Assembly (NCBI RefSeq): GCF_000020005.1
Contig: NC_010718.1
Coordinates: 1,493,001 to 1,557,000, forward strand
Source: Natranaerobius thermophilus JW/NM-WN-LF
GTDB lineage: Bacteria; Bacillota; Natranaerobiia; Natranaerobiales; Natranaerobiaceae
Direction: 5' to 3'
Length of the DNA: 64,000 bases
How positions within the stretch are numbered: the first letter of the stretch is position 1; the number at the start of each line of letters is the position of its first letter. The translations under genes and the position numbers were made by a program. The notes under the pieces are model-generated. The model was given only the letters and a program-made list of their open reading frames with translations, did not search any database and was not told the origin of the DNA. Shown piece by piece: positions 38,216 to 48,243 of this stretch.

Positions 38216-39058
38216 ATGTTGTTTGAAAACTTCGGTAACTCGCAGCCGTCTCAAAATAAAAATGAATCACAAAGAGGAAATGAACAGAATCAAGGTACAC
38301 AAAGTACTATTAAAGAACTTGGTGGTACCAATATCCCAAAAGCACCAAATCATATTCATTCCATGGTGATTGTGGGACAAATAGAGGGACATATGACATT
38401 ACCTCCACAAAATAAAACTACCAAGTATGAGCATGTTCTACCTCAACTAGTAGCTGCAGAACAAAATCCCCAAGTAGAAGGTATATTAGTAATTTTGAAT
38501 ACAGTTGGAGGCGACGTAGAAGCTGGTCTTGCTATTGCTGAAATGTTAGACAGTATTTCAAAACCTTCTGTTAGTCTAGTTCTGGGGGGAGGTCATAGCA
38601 TTGGAGTTCCAATTGCCGTGGCAACAGATTACTCTTATATTGCACAAACAGCTACTATGACAATCCATCCCATTAGATTGACAGGTCAACTAATTGGAGT
38701 TCCTCAAACTTATGATTATTTAGAAAAAATGCAAGATCGAGTGCTAAGTTTTGTCACTCAACATTCGGGTATTCATCCAGAACAGCTTAGACGTCTTATG
38801 TTTAACTCTGGTCAGTTAGCTAGAGATATTGGAACAGTTCTAGTTGGTGAAGATGCAGTGAGAGAAGGACTGATTAATGAAGTAGGTGGCATAGGGCAAG
38901 CCGTGAACAGATTAGAAAGCATGCTACGTCGTGGTGATCAAGGTCATTACGGAAATCCACCAGTTCCCGGTTATCGTCAAGGGCGTTACTCATTACCACC
39001 CATGCCTGGTTTTGATCAATTCCAAAATCAAAGTCCACCAGGAGAGGATGATGATTAA
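38216..39058 (+). CDS. tepA: ClpP-fold serine peptidase TepA
   Basis: TepA proteins are ClpP/SppA-like peptidases described in B. subtilis as enhancing protein translocation. The fold is seen in [20 protein letters not shown], the nucleophile region [20 protein letters not shown] and the THPI-like [11 protein letters not shown]. The first 40 residues are polar, Gln/Asn-rich and look disordered; the last 40 are Pro- and Gly-rich. Length 280. ATG 38216 follows GAGGAGTGAG. The stop overlaps the next start, so it is coupled to ylzJ. Confidence 0.93.
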   Translation: MLFENFGNSQPSQNKNESQRGNEQNQGTQSTIKELGGTNIPKAPNHIHSMVIVGQIEGHMTLPPQNKTTKYEHVLPQLVAAEQNPQVEGILVILNTVGGDVEAGLAIAEMLDSISKPSVSLVLGGGHSIGVPIAVATDYSYIAQTATMTIHPIRLTGQLIGVPQTYDYLEKMQDRVLSFVTQHSGIHPEQLRRLMFNSGQLARDIGTVLVGEDAVREGLINEVGGIGQAVNRLESMLRRGDQGHYGNPPVPGYRQGRYSLPPMPGFDQFQNQSPPGEDDD

Positions 39059-39288
39059 TGCTTATTTATACACCTGTTGCTTTAGAAGAAGTTTTGCAAG
39101 GTGCAGAAAACCAAACATCAGATTCTCAGTATCATGAAATTAATTACAACGGAAAAACCTTGATAGTTGAACCACAATCACCGTTCCAAGGTAAAATTGT
39201 CAGGTTGATTAGTAGTGATTCCAATGATTATTTAAACCCCAATTTACAACCGGGTAACTTGATTAATTATGCTGCATTTCAAGAGTGA
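39058..39288 (+). CDS. ylzJ: YlzJ-like protein
   Basis: This 76-residue protein follows tepA with a TAATG overlap, the position of B. subtilis ylzJ. Family features are the N-terminal [13 protein letters not shown] and the mid segment TLIVEPQSPFQGKIVRLIS. It has no membrane helix. Function unknown. Confidence 0.85.
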   Translation: MLIYTPVALEEVLQGAENQTSDSQYHEINYNGKTLIVEPQSPFQGKIVRLISSDSNDYLNPNLQPGNLINYAAFQE

Positions 39289-39292
39289 GGAT

Positions 39293-39324
39293 AAGAGCCT
39301 TTCAGTTTGAAAGGCTCTTTTTTT
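39293..39324 (+). terminator. Terminator of tepA-ylzJ; intron 2 target site
   Basis: AAGAGCCTTTC (39293-39303) pairs with GAAAGGCTCTT (39309-39319), then TTTTT. Intron copy 2 begins in or just after the T-run. Confidence 0.85.
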
Positions 39325-41425
39325 GTTTGCCCGGCATGCCTGCCGCGCCGATGGGTTGAAAGAAACCCTGTCACCTAACCAGCAGGAAGACAACCATAAG
39401 GCAAGGGCGTCACCGGTGACGGTGGAGTCTGAAGGAAGCTGAAGGGGGAATTTGGAACATAGTGAGAACAAACCGAGGATGGCCTTTTAGGTGGGTAACC
39501 TTGCAAATTATGGGAAAGCCCGAAAGCTGGATAACCTAAAAGGTTAGGACGGATGCGTTCAAATTCAGGCAAGCAGACTTAACCGGGGAGATACCTGTAT
39601 TGTCTTGTGACGACAAGTAAAGTTAAGACAAGTGGAAACATGAGTTTTAACTAAAGCAGTGCAGGAGGCAGATGAACCCGTAGTAGTGAAGAACTTTCGG
39701 CCAAAGAAAGCTGGTAACAGTCTGGAGGATAAAACCGAAAGGACACTACACCTGGTTGTAGTGGTGCATAATGACCGAAAGGGAATTATGTAGTGTGAAG
39801 GGGTGAAAGTAGACCAAAGAGTGTAGCAAGAACTCGAGTAGACACTTTAGGTAGGAAGAAAACTGAAGCTGAAATGCTAAAGGGAACGGAAAGTCAGGTG
39901 GTGACGAGCTTACTTGCTTTACCGTCCGCCTAGTGGAAGTAGAGCGTACCCTGATAGGTAAGATTGCCAAAGAGCTAGAGACACCGTTAAGCACGTTCAA
40001 AGAAACCACAACTAAAAGTGTAGAAAGAGGGAAGGCACACAGCGAAAGAAGGTGCAATTGATGAAGAAATGGTACAGTTTAATAGACAAGATTTATTCCA
40101 AAAAGAATCTAGAAGACGCCTACCGCAGGGTCAGAGCTAACAAAGGTAAACCCGGCATAGACCAGGTAACCGTGGAGGCTTATGGCTCCAACCTAGAAGA
40201 AAATCTGGAAACCCTTCATCATGACCTTAAAATTGGCGCATACAAACCACAACCTGTGAGGCGAGTTAAGATACCCAAACCAGATGGAAGTACTCGCCCA
40301 TTAGGGATTCCAACCGTAAAAGACAGGGTAGTCCAACAAGCAACGTTAAATATACTTCAACCGATTTTTGATCCAGACTTCCACCCGTCAAGCTACGGAT
40401 ACAGGCCTAATCGCTCATGTCACAAAGCAATAGCTAAATCAGAACAGTTCATTAATAAATACAATCTAAGACATGTAGTAGATATGGACCTATCTAAATG
40501 CTTTGATAAATTAAACCATGAGTTGATTATCGAAGAAGTAGCCAAGAAAGTTAGTGATGGAAGTGTTCTCAAATTAATAAAGAAATTTTTGAAGTCCGGA
40601 GTAATGGAAGATGGAGCCATAGAAGACACAGAAATAGGGAGCCCTCAAGGTGGAGTGATTTCACCACTACTAACCAACATTTACCTAGACAGATTTGATA
40701 AAGAAATGAAGAGTCGCAATATCCGAATAGTAAGATATGCCGATGATATTTTAATATTCGCCTACACACCAAGACAAGCGAAAAGATATAAAGATATAGC
40801 TACTGAAATATTAGAAGACGAATTAAAACTAACAGTTAATAAAGAGAAAACTCACATAACAAATGACCGCAAAGGTGTTCCCTACCTAGGAGTTATCATA
40901 AGGAGTCAAAACATATCCATCCAGCCTGAAAAGATACAGAAATTCAAAGAAAAAGTCAGAACTCTTACACCAAGAAATCATGGTAGAAATCTATCCGAAA
41001 TCATAAAAGAGCTAAATCCAGTATTAAGAGGATGGGCAAATTACTTCCGAATAGCCAATTGTAAGAAACAATTTGAGAACTTAATGAAATGGATTAGAAG
41101 AAGACTTAGGATGAAGAAAATGCGAGAATGGAAAAGTTGGAAACAACTACACAAAACTCTTCGCAGAAAAGGCTACAAAGGGGAATTTGAGAAAATCTCC
41201 ATGAATAAATGGAGAAACTCATCAAGTCCTCTCATAAGTTTAGCACTACCCAATAAGTGGTTTGACGAGATAGGTCTAATTAATATTAGTACCTATCAAG
41301 TTGGTATTTTGCATCACTTTAGAAAGTGATCGAGGTCTACTAGGAGCCGTGTACGTGGCCCGTAAGCACGGTTCTGTGAGAGGAACGAAGCCACAGCTAA
41401 TTACTGTGGCTTCTACCTACTCGAT
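39322..41425 (+). mobile_element. Group II intron (class C type), copy 2
   Basis: This is the same 2104-bp block as copy 1, in the same orientation, starting at the same offset and ending with the same domain V and VI. The junction bases differ from copy 1 (T before the shared start, A after the shared end), so the two are separate insertions after different terminators. The near-perfect identity over the whole length implies recent retrotransposition or gene conversion. Confidence 0.9.
40061..41329 (+). CDS. ltrA: Group II intron reverse transcriptase/maturase, copy 2
   Basis: The product is identical in all 422 residues to the copy at 31098, including the YADD active site and domain X, so both are likely to be functional. 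The start is ATG 40061, on the same argument as copy 1. Confidence 0.95.
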   Translation: MKKWYSLIDKIYSKKNLEDAYRRVRANKGKPGIDQVTVEAYGSNLEENLETLHHDLKIGAYKPQPVRRVKIPKPDGSTRPLGIPTVKDRVVQQATLNILQPIFDPDFHPSSYGYRPNRSCHKAIAKSEQFINKYNLRHVVDMDLSKCFDKLNHELIIEEVAKKVSDGSVLKLIKKFLKSGVMEDGAIEDTEIGSPQGGVISPLLTNIYLDRFDKEMKSRNIRIVRYADDILIFAYTPRQAKRYKDIATEILEDELKLTVNKEKTHITNDRKGVPYLGVIIRSQNISIQPEKIQKFKEKVRTLTPRNHGRNLSEIIKELNPVLRGWANYFRIANCKKQFENLMKWIRRRLRMKKMREWKSWKQLHKTLRRKGYKGEFEKISMNKWRNSSSPLISLALPNKWFDEIGLINISTYQVGILHHFRK

Positions 41426-41520
41426 ATGATTAATAATTGATTTTTCAAATATAGATAGAATAGACTGTTTTAAATTATAGTCTAAGCTTGTAGCATAAAG
41501 CTTGTTAGGATGTGACCTGA

Positions 41521-42429
41521 ATGAATTGGATCTTGGCTTTGTTTGGAATTGGATTGTTTCTTATAGGAGTTAAATTACTTGCTCGATTAACACCTAATCT
41601 AATTTCAGTAACAAAAGGTGATCAAATATCTTGGAAAGATCTAATAGCCAGTTTTAGTTTAGGAATTTTTTTAACAGCATTAACCCAAAGCAGTAGTGCG
41701 GTAGGTGTAATAGTACTAGTTTTACTCGATAAACGAGTGGTCACATTCAAACAAACAGGCTTTTTCCTTGCTGGAAGCAATATTGGGACCACAATCAGTG
41801 GTCAAATCTTTACATTGCCGATAGAAAAGTTGATTATCCCTATGTTTATAATTTCTTTAGTTGGTTTTTTACTAGGGTATCGATTTTGGATAATGCAAAA
41901 AGTGTCCAAATTTCTTTTTGCCTTGTCTATCATTTTTACCGGTTTACAAATAATTAGTAGTGTAACCTTATATTACAGAGATTCTCTTGTAACTGTATTT
42001 GAATATTTTAGTTCTATTTTTCAGGCTTTTTTGATTGGAATAATTCTTACTGCCATAAGTCAATCTAGCAGTTTAATAATCGGCATTTTAATAGTTTTGA
42101 GTGGAAAACATATTATTGCACCTGCTTATGCTACCGCCGCAGTCATGGGACTTAATGTGGGAACTTCCACCACCTTGATGATTGCAAGTTTAGGACTGTC
42201 GAAGCATGGTAAGCTGGGGGCTGTATTTCAAGTAGTTTATAATAGTATCTGTGCATTGTTGGTTTTTGGCTTTTTCCCGTGCTTTTTACAAATAGTCGAA
42301 CTAATATCCCGTACTCCCCATCAATTTGTAGCAAATTCTCATACCTTTTTTAATTTGGTAGCGGGTATTCTTTTAGTATTGGGGTGGAAATACATCGAAT
42401 CAATATGTTATTGGATTGTTTACAGATAA
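41521..42429 (+). CDS. Na/Pi-cotransporter II (NptA/PNaS) family membrane protein
   Basis: The 302-residue protein is almost entirely hydrophobic, with about eight membrane helices. It carries the inverted-repeat signature of the PNaS family twice, LTALTQSSSAVGVIVLVLL (about 55-73) and LTAISQSSSLIIGILIVLS, with GSNIGTTISG and GLNVGTSTT accompanying each. Such proteins transport phosphate with sodium or have related roles. It lacks the C-terminal PhoU-like domain of longer homologues. It stands alone between intron 2 and ftsK. Confidence 0.88.
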   Translation: MNWILALFGIGLFLIGVKLLARLTPNLISVTKGDQISWKDLIASFSLGIFLTALTQSSSAVGVIVLVLLDKRVVTFKQTGFFLAGSNIGTTISGQIFTLPIEKLIIPMFIISLVGFLLGYRFWIMQKVSKFLFALSIIFTGLQIISSVTLYYRDSLVTVFEYFSSIFQAFLIGIILTAISQSSSLIIGILIVLSGKHIIAPAYATAAVMGLNVGTSTTLMIASLGLSKHGKLGAVFQVVYNSICALLVFGFFPCFLQIVELISRTPHQFVANSHTFFNLVAGILLVLGWKYIESICYWIVYR

Positions 42430-42450
42430 TACAAATAATCAGTTCTAAAT

Positions 42451-42479
42451 TTGGCAATAATGAGAGTTACTGGTATAAT
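42451..42479 (+). promoter_or_regulatory. Promoter of ftsK/spoIIIE
   Basis: TTGGCA (42451-42456) and a perfect TATAAT (42474-42479), spacing 17. Confidence 0.75.
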
Positions 42480-42497
42480 TAGGTCGAGGTGAAAATA

Positions 42498-44966
42498 GTG
42501 GTAGCTAAAAAAACTAACAAAAAGCAAAGAAAAAAATCGAACAAAGGTTTAAAAACTACACCAGAATTACAAGCTGGCTTGTTACTTTTATTTGCAATCA
42601 TTTCCCTAGCGAGCTTAGTTTTTACTGAACAAACTGGGGTTTTAGGAAATATTATCAAAGTTGTTTTCGAATACTTAGCTGGTGAACGAGCTTGGACTAT
42701 TCCTATATTTATTGCCATTTTAGGTGGTAATTTACTGTATTTGAAAAGTATTCAACTCACAAACAGGTTTTGGGGTATTAGTTTAGTTTTATTTCTTATT
42801 GTAGTTGGACATCATATTGAACTAATTTTACAGGAAAATATTATTAGTAGAGGAGAAATAGTAGCACAAGCTTTTAGTTTGCCTGCTGAAGGTGCCGGTG
42901 GCGGATTGATGGGGGCTATTTTCTCTACTGCATTTTTACTTGTCCTAGGTGAAATTGGGACTTTTATTGTTTTGATTTTTACTGGTATCATAGCCTTTAT
43001 GTTGTTGACAGACACTACTTTCAAAGAAGGACTTAGCTTGGGGACAGGAGCTGCTAAAAAAGCGTGGGAACTGGTTCTATTAGCAAATGAAAAATTGATT
43101 GAGATTTATAATCGAATTTCTAATACCAAACAAATGAAAGAGTATCAAAAGGGACAAGTTAAAAATGAAGATGATACAAATATATTAGATTTTAATGACT
43201 ATAAACAAGGTCGGCAAGAGGAGGAAGATCAAGGATCTTTGCAAGCTACTGGGGGGACTTATCAGGACGAGCCTGACTATCCTATTGTTAGCTTTGAAGA
43301 AAATGAGGCAGGACTGCAAGCCAAAATAACTGAGAGTAAGGAAGAAGCTAATAATAGCGAACCAGGCCCAGAGGACAAAAGAGAAGGTCAGAAATCAAGT
43401 CAAAAAAGTGGATCAATACAATCAAACACAAATACTGGTTCTGAAACTTTAGCTCAAGAAAGTTTTAGTGATGGGCATGGCAGTGACAATCAAGAAAAGG
43501 ACAAAGTAGTATCCTATACTTTTTATCCCAATGAGTCCCTCGGTAACTATAAACTGCCACCTTTAAACTTGTTAAAAAAATCTACAGGAGAGCAGGGAGA
43601 TAAAACAGATAAAAGGGAACTCTCCGATAGAGCCAGATTATTAGAAGAAACCCTGGCTTCCTTCGGGGTAAAAGCCCGAGTAATTAAAGTTCAAAAAGGA
43701 CCAACTATTACTCGCTTTGAATTACAACCGGAAAAGGGTGTTAAAGTGAGTAAAATAGTTAATTTGTCCGATGATTTGGCTCTAAGCTTAGCTGCTTCGG
43801 AAATTAGGATAGAAGCACCTATCCCAGGCAAAGCCGCTATAGGCATTGAAATTCCTAATAAAGTTATTTCACCAGTTTACTTAAGAGAAGTATTAGAAAG
43901 TCCTAATTTCCAAAAAAGTGAATCTCCATTATCAATTGCTATTGGTAAAGATATAGCTGGAGAACCAGTGGTAGCAGACCTGGCCAAGATGCCTCACCTT
44001 TTAATAGCAGGTGCAACTGGGTCAGGTAAAAGTGTCAGTATTAATACGTTGATTGCTAGTATCCTTTATAAAGCCAAACCTGACGAGGTTAAATTACTAT
44101 TGATCGATCCCAAGGTAGTAGAACTAAAATCCTTTGATGGACTTCCACATTTGTTGGCACCAGTAGTAACAAATCCTAAAAATGCCGCTAGTACTTTAAA
44201 AAATATCGTGAGCGAAATGGAGTACAGATATCAGTTATTTGCAGATACAGGTGTTAGAGATATAGCAAAATATAATGCAATAAATAAGGAAGAAGATTAT
44301 CCGGAGAAACTACCTTATATTGTAGTGATTATTGACGAACTGGCCGATCTCATGATGGTTGCTCCTACAGAAGTTGAAGATGGGATTTTTAGATTAGCTC
44401 AAATGTCAAGAGCAGCGGGCATTCATTTAATTTTAGCAACACAACGTCCATCTGTGGATGTAATTACAGGTGTAATCAAATCTAATATAACTTCAAGAAT
44501 TGCTTTTGCTGTAACTTCTCAAGCTGATTCTAGAACCATCTTGGATATGGGGGGAGCGGAAAAATTACTGGGACAAGGTGATATGTTATTTACTCCTATG
44601 GGTAGTAATAAACCTATTAGATTACAAGGTGCTTTTATTTCAGATAAGGAGATTGATGAGCTCGCCGAAAAAGTAAAAGAACAAGCTGAACCTCAATATC
44701 AGGAGGAATTAGTAACAACAACTCCGGAAACTGACAAAAAGCAAGAATACGATGAGTTGTTGCCCAAGGCAGTAGAATTGGTTATGGAAACTCAGCAAGC
44801 ATCAATTTCATTAATTCAAAGAAGATTAAGGGTGGGTTATACTAGGGCAGCACGTTTGATAGATGAACTAGAAGAATTTGGTGTAATTGGCGGACATGAA
44901 GGCAGCAAGCCTCGCAGAATATTAATGACAGAAGAAGATATTAAAAACATTTTAGAACAATTGTAG
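42498..44966 (+). CDS. ftsK: DNA translocase FtsK/SpoIIIE
   Basis: The protein pumps DNA across the closing septum in division or sporulation. It has four membrane helices in residues about 25-180, an acidic low-complexity linker (about 210-340), then the motor: alpha/beta domains with [17 protein letters not shown], Walker [11 protein letters not shown], Walker [14 protein letters not shown], and a C-terminal winged-helix gamma domain ([20 protein letters not shown]) that reads KOPS/SRS sequences. GTG 42498 follows GAGGTGA at five bases. Length 822. The TAG stop lies in the terminator. Its location next to the dpa-tep region matches spoIIIE of Bacillus. Confidence 0.96.
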   Translation: MVAKKTNKKQRKKSNKGLKTTPELQAGLLLLFAIISLASLVFTEQTGVLGNIIKVVFEYLAGERAWTIPIFIAILGGNLLYLKSIQLTNRFWGISLVLFLIVVGHHIELILQENIISRGEIVAQAFSLPAEGAGGGLMGAIFSTAFLLVLGEIGTFIVLIFTGIIAFMLLTDTTFKEGLSLGTGAAKKAWELVLLANEKLIEIYNRISNTKQMKEYQKGQVKNEDDTNILDFNDYKQGRQEEEDQGSLQATGGTYQDEPDYPIVSFEENEAGLQAKITESKEEANNSEPGPEDKREGQKSSQKSGSIQSNTNTGSETLAQESFSDGHGSDNQEKDKVVSYTFYPNESLGNYKLPPLNLLKKSTGEQGDKTDKRELSDRARLLEETLASFGVKARVIKVQKGPTITRFELQPEKGVKVSKIVNLSDDLALSLAASEIRIEAPIPGKAAIGIEIPNKVISPVYLREVLESPNFQKSESPLSIAIGKDIAGEPVVADLAKMPHLLIAGATGSGKSVSINTLIASILYKAKPDEVKLLLIDPKVVELKSFDGLPHLLAPVVTNPKNAASTLKNIVSEMEYRYQLFADTGVRDIAKYNAINKEEDYPEKLPYIVVIIDELADLMMVAPTEVEDGIFRLAQMSRAAGIHLILATQRPSVDVITGVIKSNITSRIAFAVTSQADSRTILDMGGAEKLLGQGDMLFTPMGSNKPIRLQGAFISDKEIDELAEKVKEQAEPQYQEELVTTTPETDKKQEYDELLPKAVELVMETQQASISLIQRRLRVGYTRAARLIDELEEFGVIGGHEGSKPRRILMTEEDIKNILEQL

Positions 44967-44992
44967 CAGGCCATAATAAGGCCTGCTTTTTT
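44965..44992 (+). terminator. Terminator of ftsK/spoIIIE
   Basis: AGCAGGCC, loop ATAATAA, GGCCTGCT, then TTTTT. It starts within the stop codon. Confidence 0.85.
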
Positions 44993-45172
44993 CTGTAATA
45001 TGATGCAGGAAAACAGATATCATTTCAAGAAATACTTAATTCGAGAATTATATTATTGTAAATACTTTAAAGTCATGAATAAAAATAATAGTAAATTAGA
45101 TAACTTAGGCAGCTGTTAGGAAAACTACAAGTTAAACATTAATTGTGCAACTTGTGTGAAGGGGTGTTTTTC

Positions 45173-46096
45173 ATGAGTGAAGAATATGAAGAAGAAAAGC
45201 CAATTGAATACAGTGGTATTACTCCTGCTGATATAGGCAAGAAATTACGAAAAGCAAGAGAAGCTCAAAACTTGACAATAGAAGATTTACAAAAACAGAC
45301 TAAATTGAGAACTAAATACATCAAATCCATTGAAAAAGGCGATTTTTCTGTTTTTCCCGGGGATGTTTATGCAAAAGGTGCTATTAGAAACTATGCCGAA
45401 GTTGTTGGTTTAGACTTCATGGAGCTTTGGGAAGACTATGAAAGCGTGTATCAACAAGAATCCGAACAAGAAGATAATAGCAATGAAGAACAAAAAGATA
45501 AAGAAGTTAGCTTTTTAAACAGTTTTTCAGATAAATTTATAGCTATATTGCCGGTGTTAGTTAAATTTGTGGCTATAGTACTGGTAATCGGAATAATTGG
45601 TTATGGCGTGTATTGGGGATACGATTATCTAGCCGGTATTGAGCTAAATGGCGATGAGATTGAAGAAGAAGCGACTACTCCTGAAAAAGAAGAAACCGAA
45701 GATGAAGATCATGAAGAACAAGATGAAGAACAAGACCAAGAAGTCAAGGAAGAACCAAAATTACCATCAATAGAAAGAACATCAGATAATCCAATCACAT
45801 ATACAGTAATTGAACTGGAAGATGAATATGAAATTGAAGATGAAATTGAAGTTATCTTGGAGATTGGGGAACAAGAACAAGGTTGCTGGGTTGGAGCAAC
45901 AATAGATGGGGAATTCAATGATCTAGGGACTATGGACCGGGAAACAAGTGAAACGTTACATTTTCAAGAATCAATTGAATTCACTTTAGGTAGGCCTGTA
46001 AATGCCTCTATTACTGTATTTGATACTGAGTTGGAAATACCAGAAACAACTAGCCCAGAGGATATTATTATTGAACTTGATGAAGATGAAAATTAA
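45173..46096 (+). CDS. rodZ: RodZ-like protein: HTH, one membrane helix, DUF4115
   Basis: The N-terminal HTH_25 domain (ADIGKKLRKAREAQNLTIEDL, here split at residue 20 of the run, followed by QTKLRTKYIKSIEKGDFS) is the cytoplasmic part that in RodZ touches MreB. A membrane helix at about residues 122-145 is followed by a very acidic linker and a beta-rich DUF4115 domain outside the cell. B. subtilis ymfM occupies the same site before pgsA. A role in cell shape is inferred from the family. ATG 45173 follows GAAGGGGTG. Confidence 0.85.
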   Translation: MSEEYEEEKPIEYSGITPADIGKKLRKAREAQNLTIEDLQKQTKLRTKYIKSIEKGDFSVFPGDVYAKGAIRNYAEVVGLDFMELWEDYESVYQQESEQEDNSNEEQKDKEVSFLNSFSDKFIAILPVLVKFVAIVLVIGIIGYGVYWGYDYLAGIELNGDEIEEEATTPEKEETEDEDHEEQDEEQDQEVKEEPKLPSIERTSDNPITYTVIELEDEYEIEDEIEVILEIGEQEQGCWVGATIDGEFNDLGTMDRETSETLHFQESIEFTLGRPVNASITVFDTELEIPETTSPEDIIIELDEDEN

Positions 46097-46102
46097 CTTG
46101 TT

Positions 46103-46131
46103 TTGACAGTAATAATACTATATTATATACT
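46103..46131 (+). promoter_or_regulatory. Promoter of rimO-pgsA
   Basis: A consensus TTGACA (46103-46108) and TATACT (46126-46131) with 17-base spacing. Confidence 0.8.
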
Positions 46132-46200
46132 GAATTAGACAAATAAGTACAAAAATCGGGGTCACAAACCAAAGATTGGAAAGGTGGATAAGTATTCAAA

Positions 46201-47535
46201 ATGAAAGTAGGGATTATTTCACTAGGATGTGCAAAGAATCAAGTAGATACTGAGGTTATGCAAGGAATTTTAGAAAACAGCAATTACAAAATGACCGATG
46301 ATTATTACGATGCCGATATTATTATCGTTAATACTTGTGGTTTTATTGATGATGCCAAAGAAGAATCTGTTGACCATATTTTAGAAGTTGCTCAATTGAA
46401 AGAAACTGGTAAATTGAAAGTTTTGATTGTTGCTGGTTGCCTATCACAGCGTTATCAAGAATCCCTAAAAGAAGAAATCCCTGAAATCGACGCAATGATA
46501 GGTACAGATACCCAAGATAAAATTACAGAAGTTATTTCATCTGCATTAAAAGGAAATTATATATCATTTTATGATCGATTAAATAAGATAGACGAACAAC
46601 TTTTCTTAAGACAACCATATCAACCTGGGCCTAGCGCTTATATTAAGATTGCTGAAGGCTGTCATAATTACTGTTCTTACTGTGCTATACCCTTAATAAG
46701 AGGTGGTTATCGCAGTCGTACTATTGAGGATATTAAGATCGAAGCTAATCATTTTATTGAAAAAGGAAGTAAAGAACTCACCTTAATAGCTCAGGATACT
46801 ACAAATTACGGTAGTGATATATATGGTAAATTTAGTTTAGATACTTTATTAGATGAACTTGCCACAATACCGGGAGATTTTTGGATTAGAGTTCTTTATG
46901 CTTATCCCACGAGAATAACTGATTCCTTAATTGAAGTTATAAATAGACATGAAAAGATCTGTTCTTACTTAGATATCCCATTACAACATATTGATGACGA
47001 TATCTTAACAAGTATGAATAGGGGTGGAAATAAAGAGCAGATCTTGAATTTAATTCATAATTTAAGAAAAAACATTCCAGATATTACTCTAAGAACTTCT
47101 TTGATAGTAGGTTTTCCCGGTGAAACAGACGAAAAATATCAAAACTTAATTTCATTTATGCAAGAGATTGAATTTGACCATGCTGGTATTTTTAAGTATT
47201 CCGATGAAGAAGATACCCAAGCTTATAATTTTAAAGATAAAGTCTCGGAAGATGTTAAAGAACAACGTTATCAGGAGGCCTGGGAAGTTCAAAAAGAAAT
47301 TACAAGGAAAAAGAATGAGGGTTTGGTAGGAACTGAAATGCGAGTTCTAATTGAAGAAGCCCTAGAAGATGAACCTACTACTAAAGTCGGGCGAACTGAA
47401 GGTCATGCTCCTGAAGTGGATGGAGCTGTTATAATACCCGATTGTGAAGCTTCATCTGGAGATTTTATAAATGTTGAGATAGTTCAAGCTTTAGATTACG
47501 ATTTAATTGGAGAAATGACAAATGAATTTAGCTAA
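46201..47535 (+). CDS. rimO: Ribosomal protein S12 methylthiotransferase RimO
   Basis: RimO is a radical-SAM enzyme with two [4Fe-4S] clusters that methylthiolates an aspartate of ribosomal protein S12. The N-terminal UPF0004 domain begins VGIISLGCAKNQVDTEVM with its cluster cysteines; the radical-SAM motif is EGCHNYCSYCAIPLIRGGYR; a TRAM domain closes the chain. Length 444. The ISLGCxKN start favours RimO over MiaB. The start is slightly uncertain: ATG 46201 is 13 bases from AAAGGTGG; an in-frame GTG at 46183 would add six residues. Confidence 0.92.
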   Translation: MKVGIISLGCAKNQVDTEVMQGILENSNYKMTDDYYDADIIIVNTCGFIDDAKEESVDHILEVAQLKETGKLKVLIVAGCLSQRYQESLKEEIPEIDAMIGTDTQDKITEVISSALKGNYISFYDRLNKIDEQLFLRQPYQPGPSAYIKIAEGCHNYCSYCAIPLIRGGYRSRTIEDIKIEANHFIEKGSKELTLIAQDTTNYGSDIYGKFSLDTLLDELATIPGDFWIRVLYAYPTRITDSLIEVINRHEKICSYLDIPLQHIDDDILTSMNRGGNKEQILNLIHNLRKNIPDITLRTSLIVGFPGETDEKYQNLISFMQEIEFDHAGIFKYSDEEDTQAYNFKDKVSEDVKEQRYQEAWEVQKEITRKKNEGLVGTEMRVLIEEALEDEPTTKVGRTEGHAPEVDGAVIIPDCEASSGDFINVEIVQALDYDLIGEMTNEFS

Positions 47536-48076
47536 TAAGATAACAATAGCAAGAATCATACTGGCACCTGTTTTTATGGTGTTTTTACTGGTTACAGTTC
47601 CATATGGAGAATTAATAGCGTGGGCCATATTTATCTTGGCATCTATTACTGATGCCCTAGATGGGTATATTGCCAGAAGCAGAAAACAGATAACGAAATT
47701 CGGTAAATTTCTTGACCCTCTAGCGGATAAGCTATTAATTACGGCTGCTTTAATTACATTGGTAGGTTTAGGTAGATTACATTCGGCTGTAGCAGTAATT
47801 ATAATCAGTAGAGAGTTTGCCGTTACTGGTTTACGTGTTATTGCTGCTGGTGAAGGAATGGTTATCTCGGCTAGTAAACTTGGAAAATTAAAAACTATCA
47901 CCCAGGTGATAGCTATTTCTGCGATTATGTTACAGGCTGGATTTGAAGATTTGGTTGCTATGGATGTATCTATTGATTTTTTAGTTGACTTATCTGTTTG
48001 GGTAGCAGTAGTTGTCACTATTCTATCTGGAATTGACTATTTTAATAAAAATCGCCACTTAATTCGATTAGGGTAA
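47522..48076 (+). CDS. pgsA: CDP-diacylglycerol-glycerol-3-phosphate 3-phosphatidyltransferase
   Basis: PgsA joins CDP-diacylglycerol (from CdsA) to glycerol 3-phosphate on the way to phosphatidylglycerol. The CDP-alcohol phosphotransferase signature is complete: DALDGYIARSRKQITKFG, then KFLDPLADK. It has about five membrane helices in 184 residues. ATG 47522 lies inside the end of rimO (overlap 14 bases), with GGAG before it. Confidence 0.95.
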   Translation: MNLANKITIARIILAPVFMVFLLVTVPYGELIAWAIFILASITDALDGYIARSRKQITKFGKFLDPLADKLLITAALITLVGLGRLHSAVAVIIISREFAVTGLRVIAAGEGMVISASKLGKLKTITQVIAISAIMLQAGFEDLVAMDVSIDFLVDLSVWVAVVVTILSGIDYFNKNRHLIRLG

Positions 48077-48154
48077 ATAATTAAACATAAAATTTCTAAC
48101 TTAGATCAGTAAGGATCTGGTCAGGTTCAGCATAATTAAATTATTGGGAATTTG

Positions 48155-48183
48155 AGACAGGTATTACTTACCTGTCTTTTTTA
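48155..48183 (+). terminator. Terminator after pgsA
   Basis: AGACAGGT, loop ATTACTT, ACCTGTCT, then TTTTT. Confidence 0.85.
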
Positions 48184-48184
48184 A

Positions 48185-48213
48185 TTGTATATATCTACTG
48201 GCTGTGCTATAAT
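48185..48213 (+). promoter_or_regulatory. Promoter of the 48244-50269 gene pair
   Basis: TTGTAT (48185-48190) and a perfect TATAAT (48208-48213) at 17-base spacing, directly after the pgsA terminator. Confidence 0.75.
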
Positions 48214-48243
48214 GTTTTATGTAAACTAGAAAGGGGTTGAACT

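Noticed and set aside
38931-39137. 68-codon plus-strand frame overlapping tepA and ylzJ
   Set aside because: It is out of frame with both real genes and has no ribosome site.
47503-48018. 171-codon open frame on the minus strand
   Set aside because: It is antisense to the well-supported pgsA, has no plausible ribosome binding site and reads as a low-complexity Ala/Ile/Thr-rich shadow.
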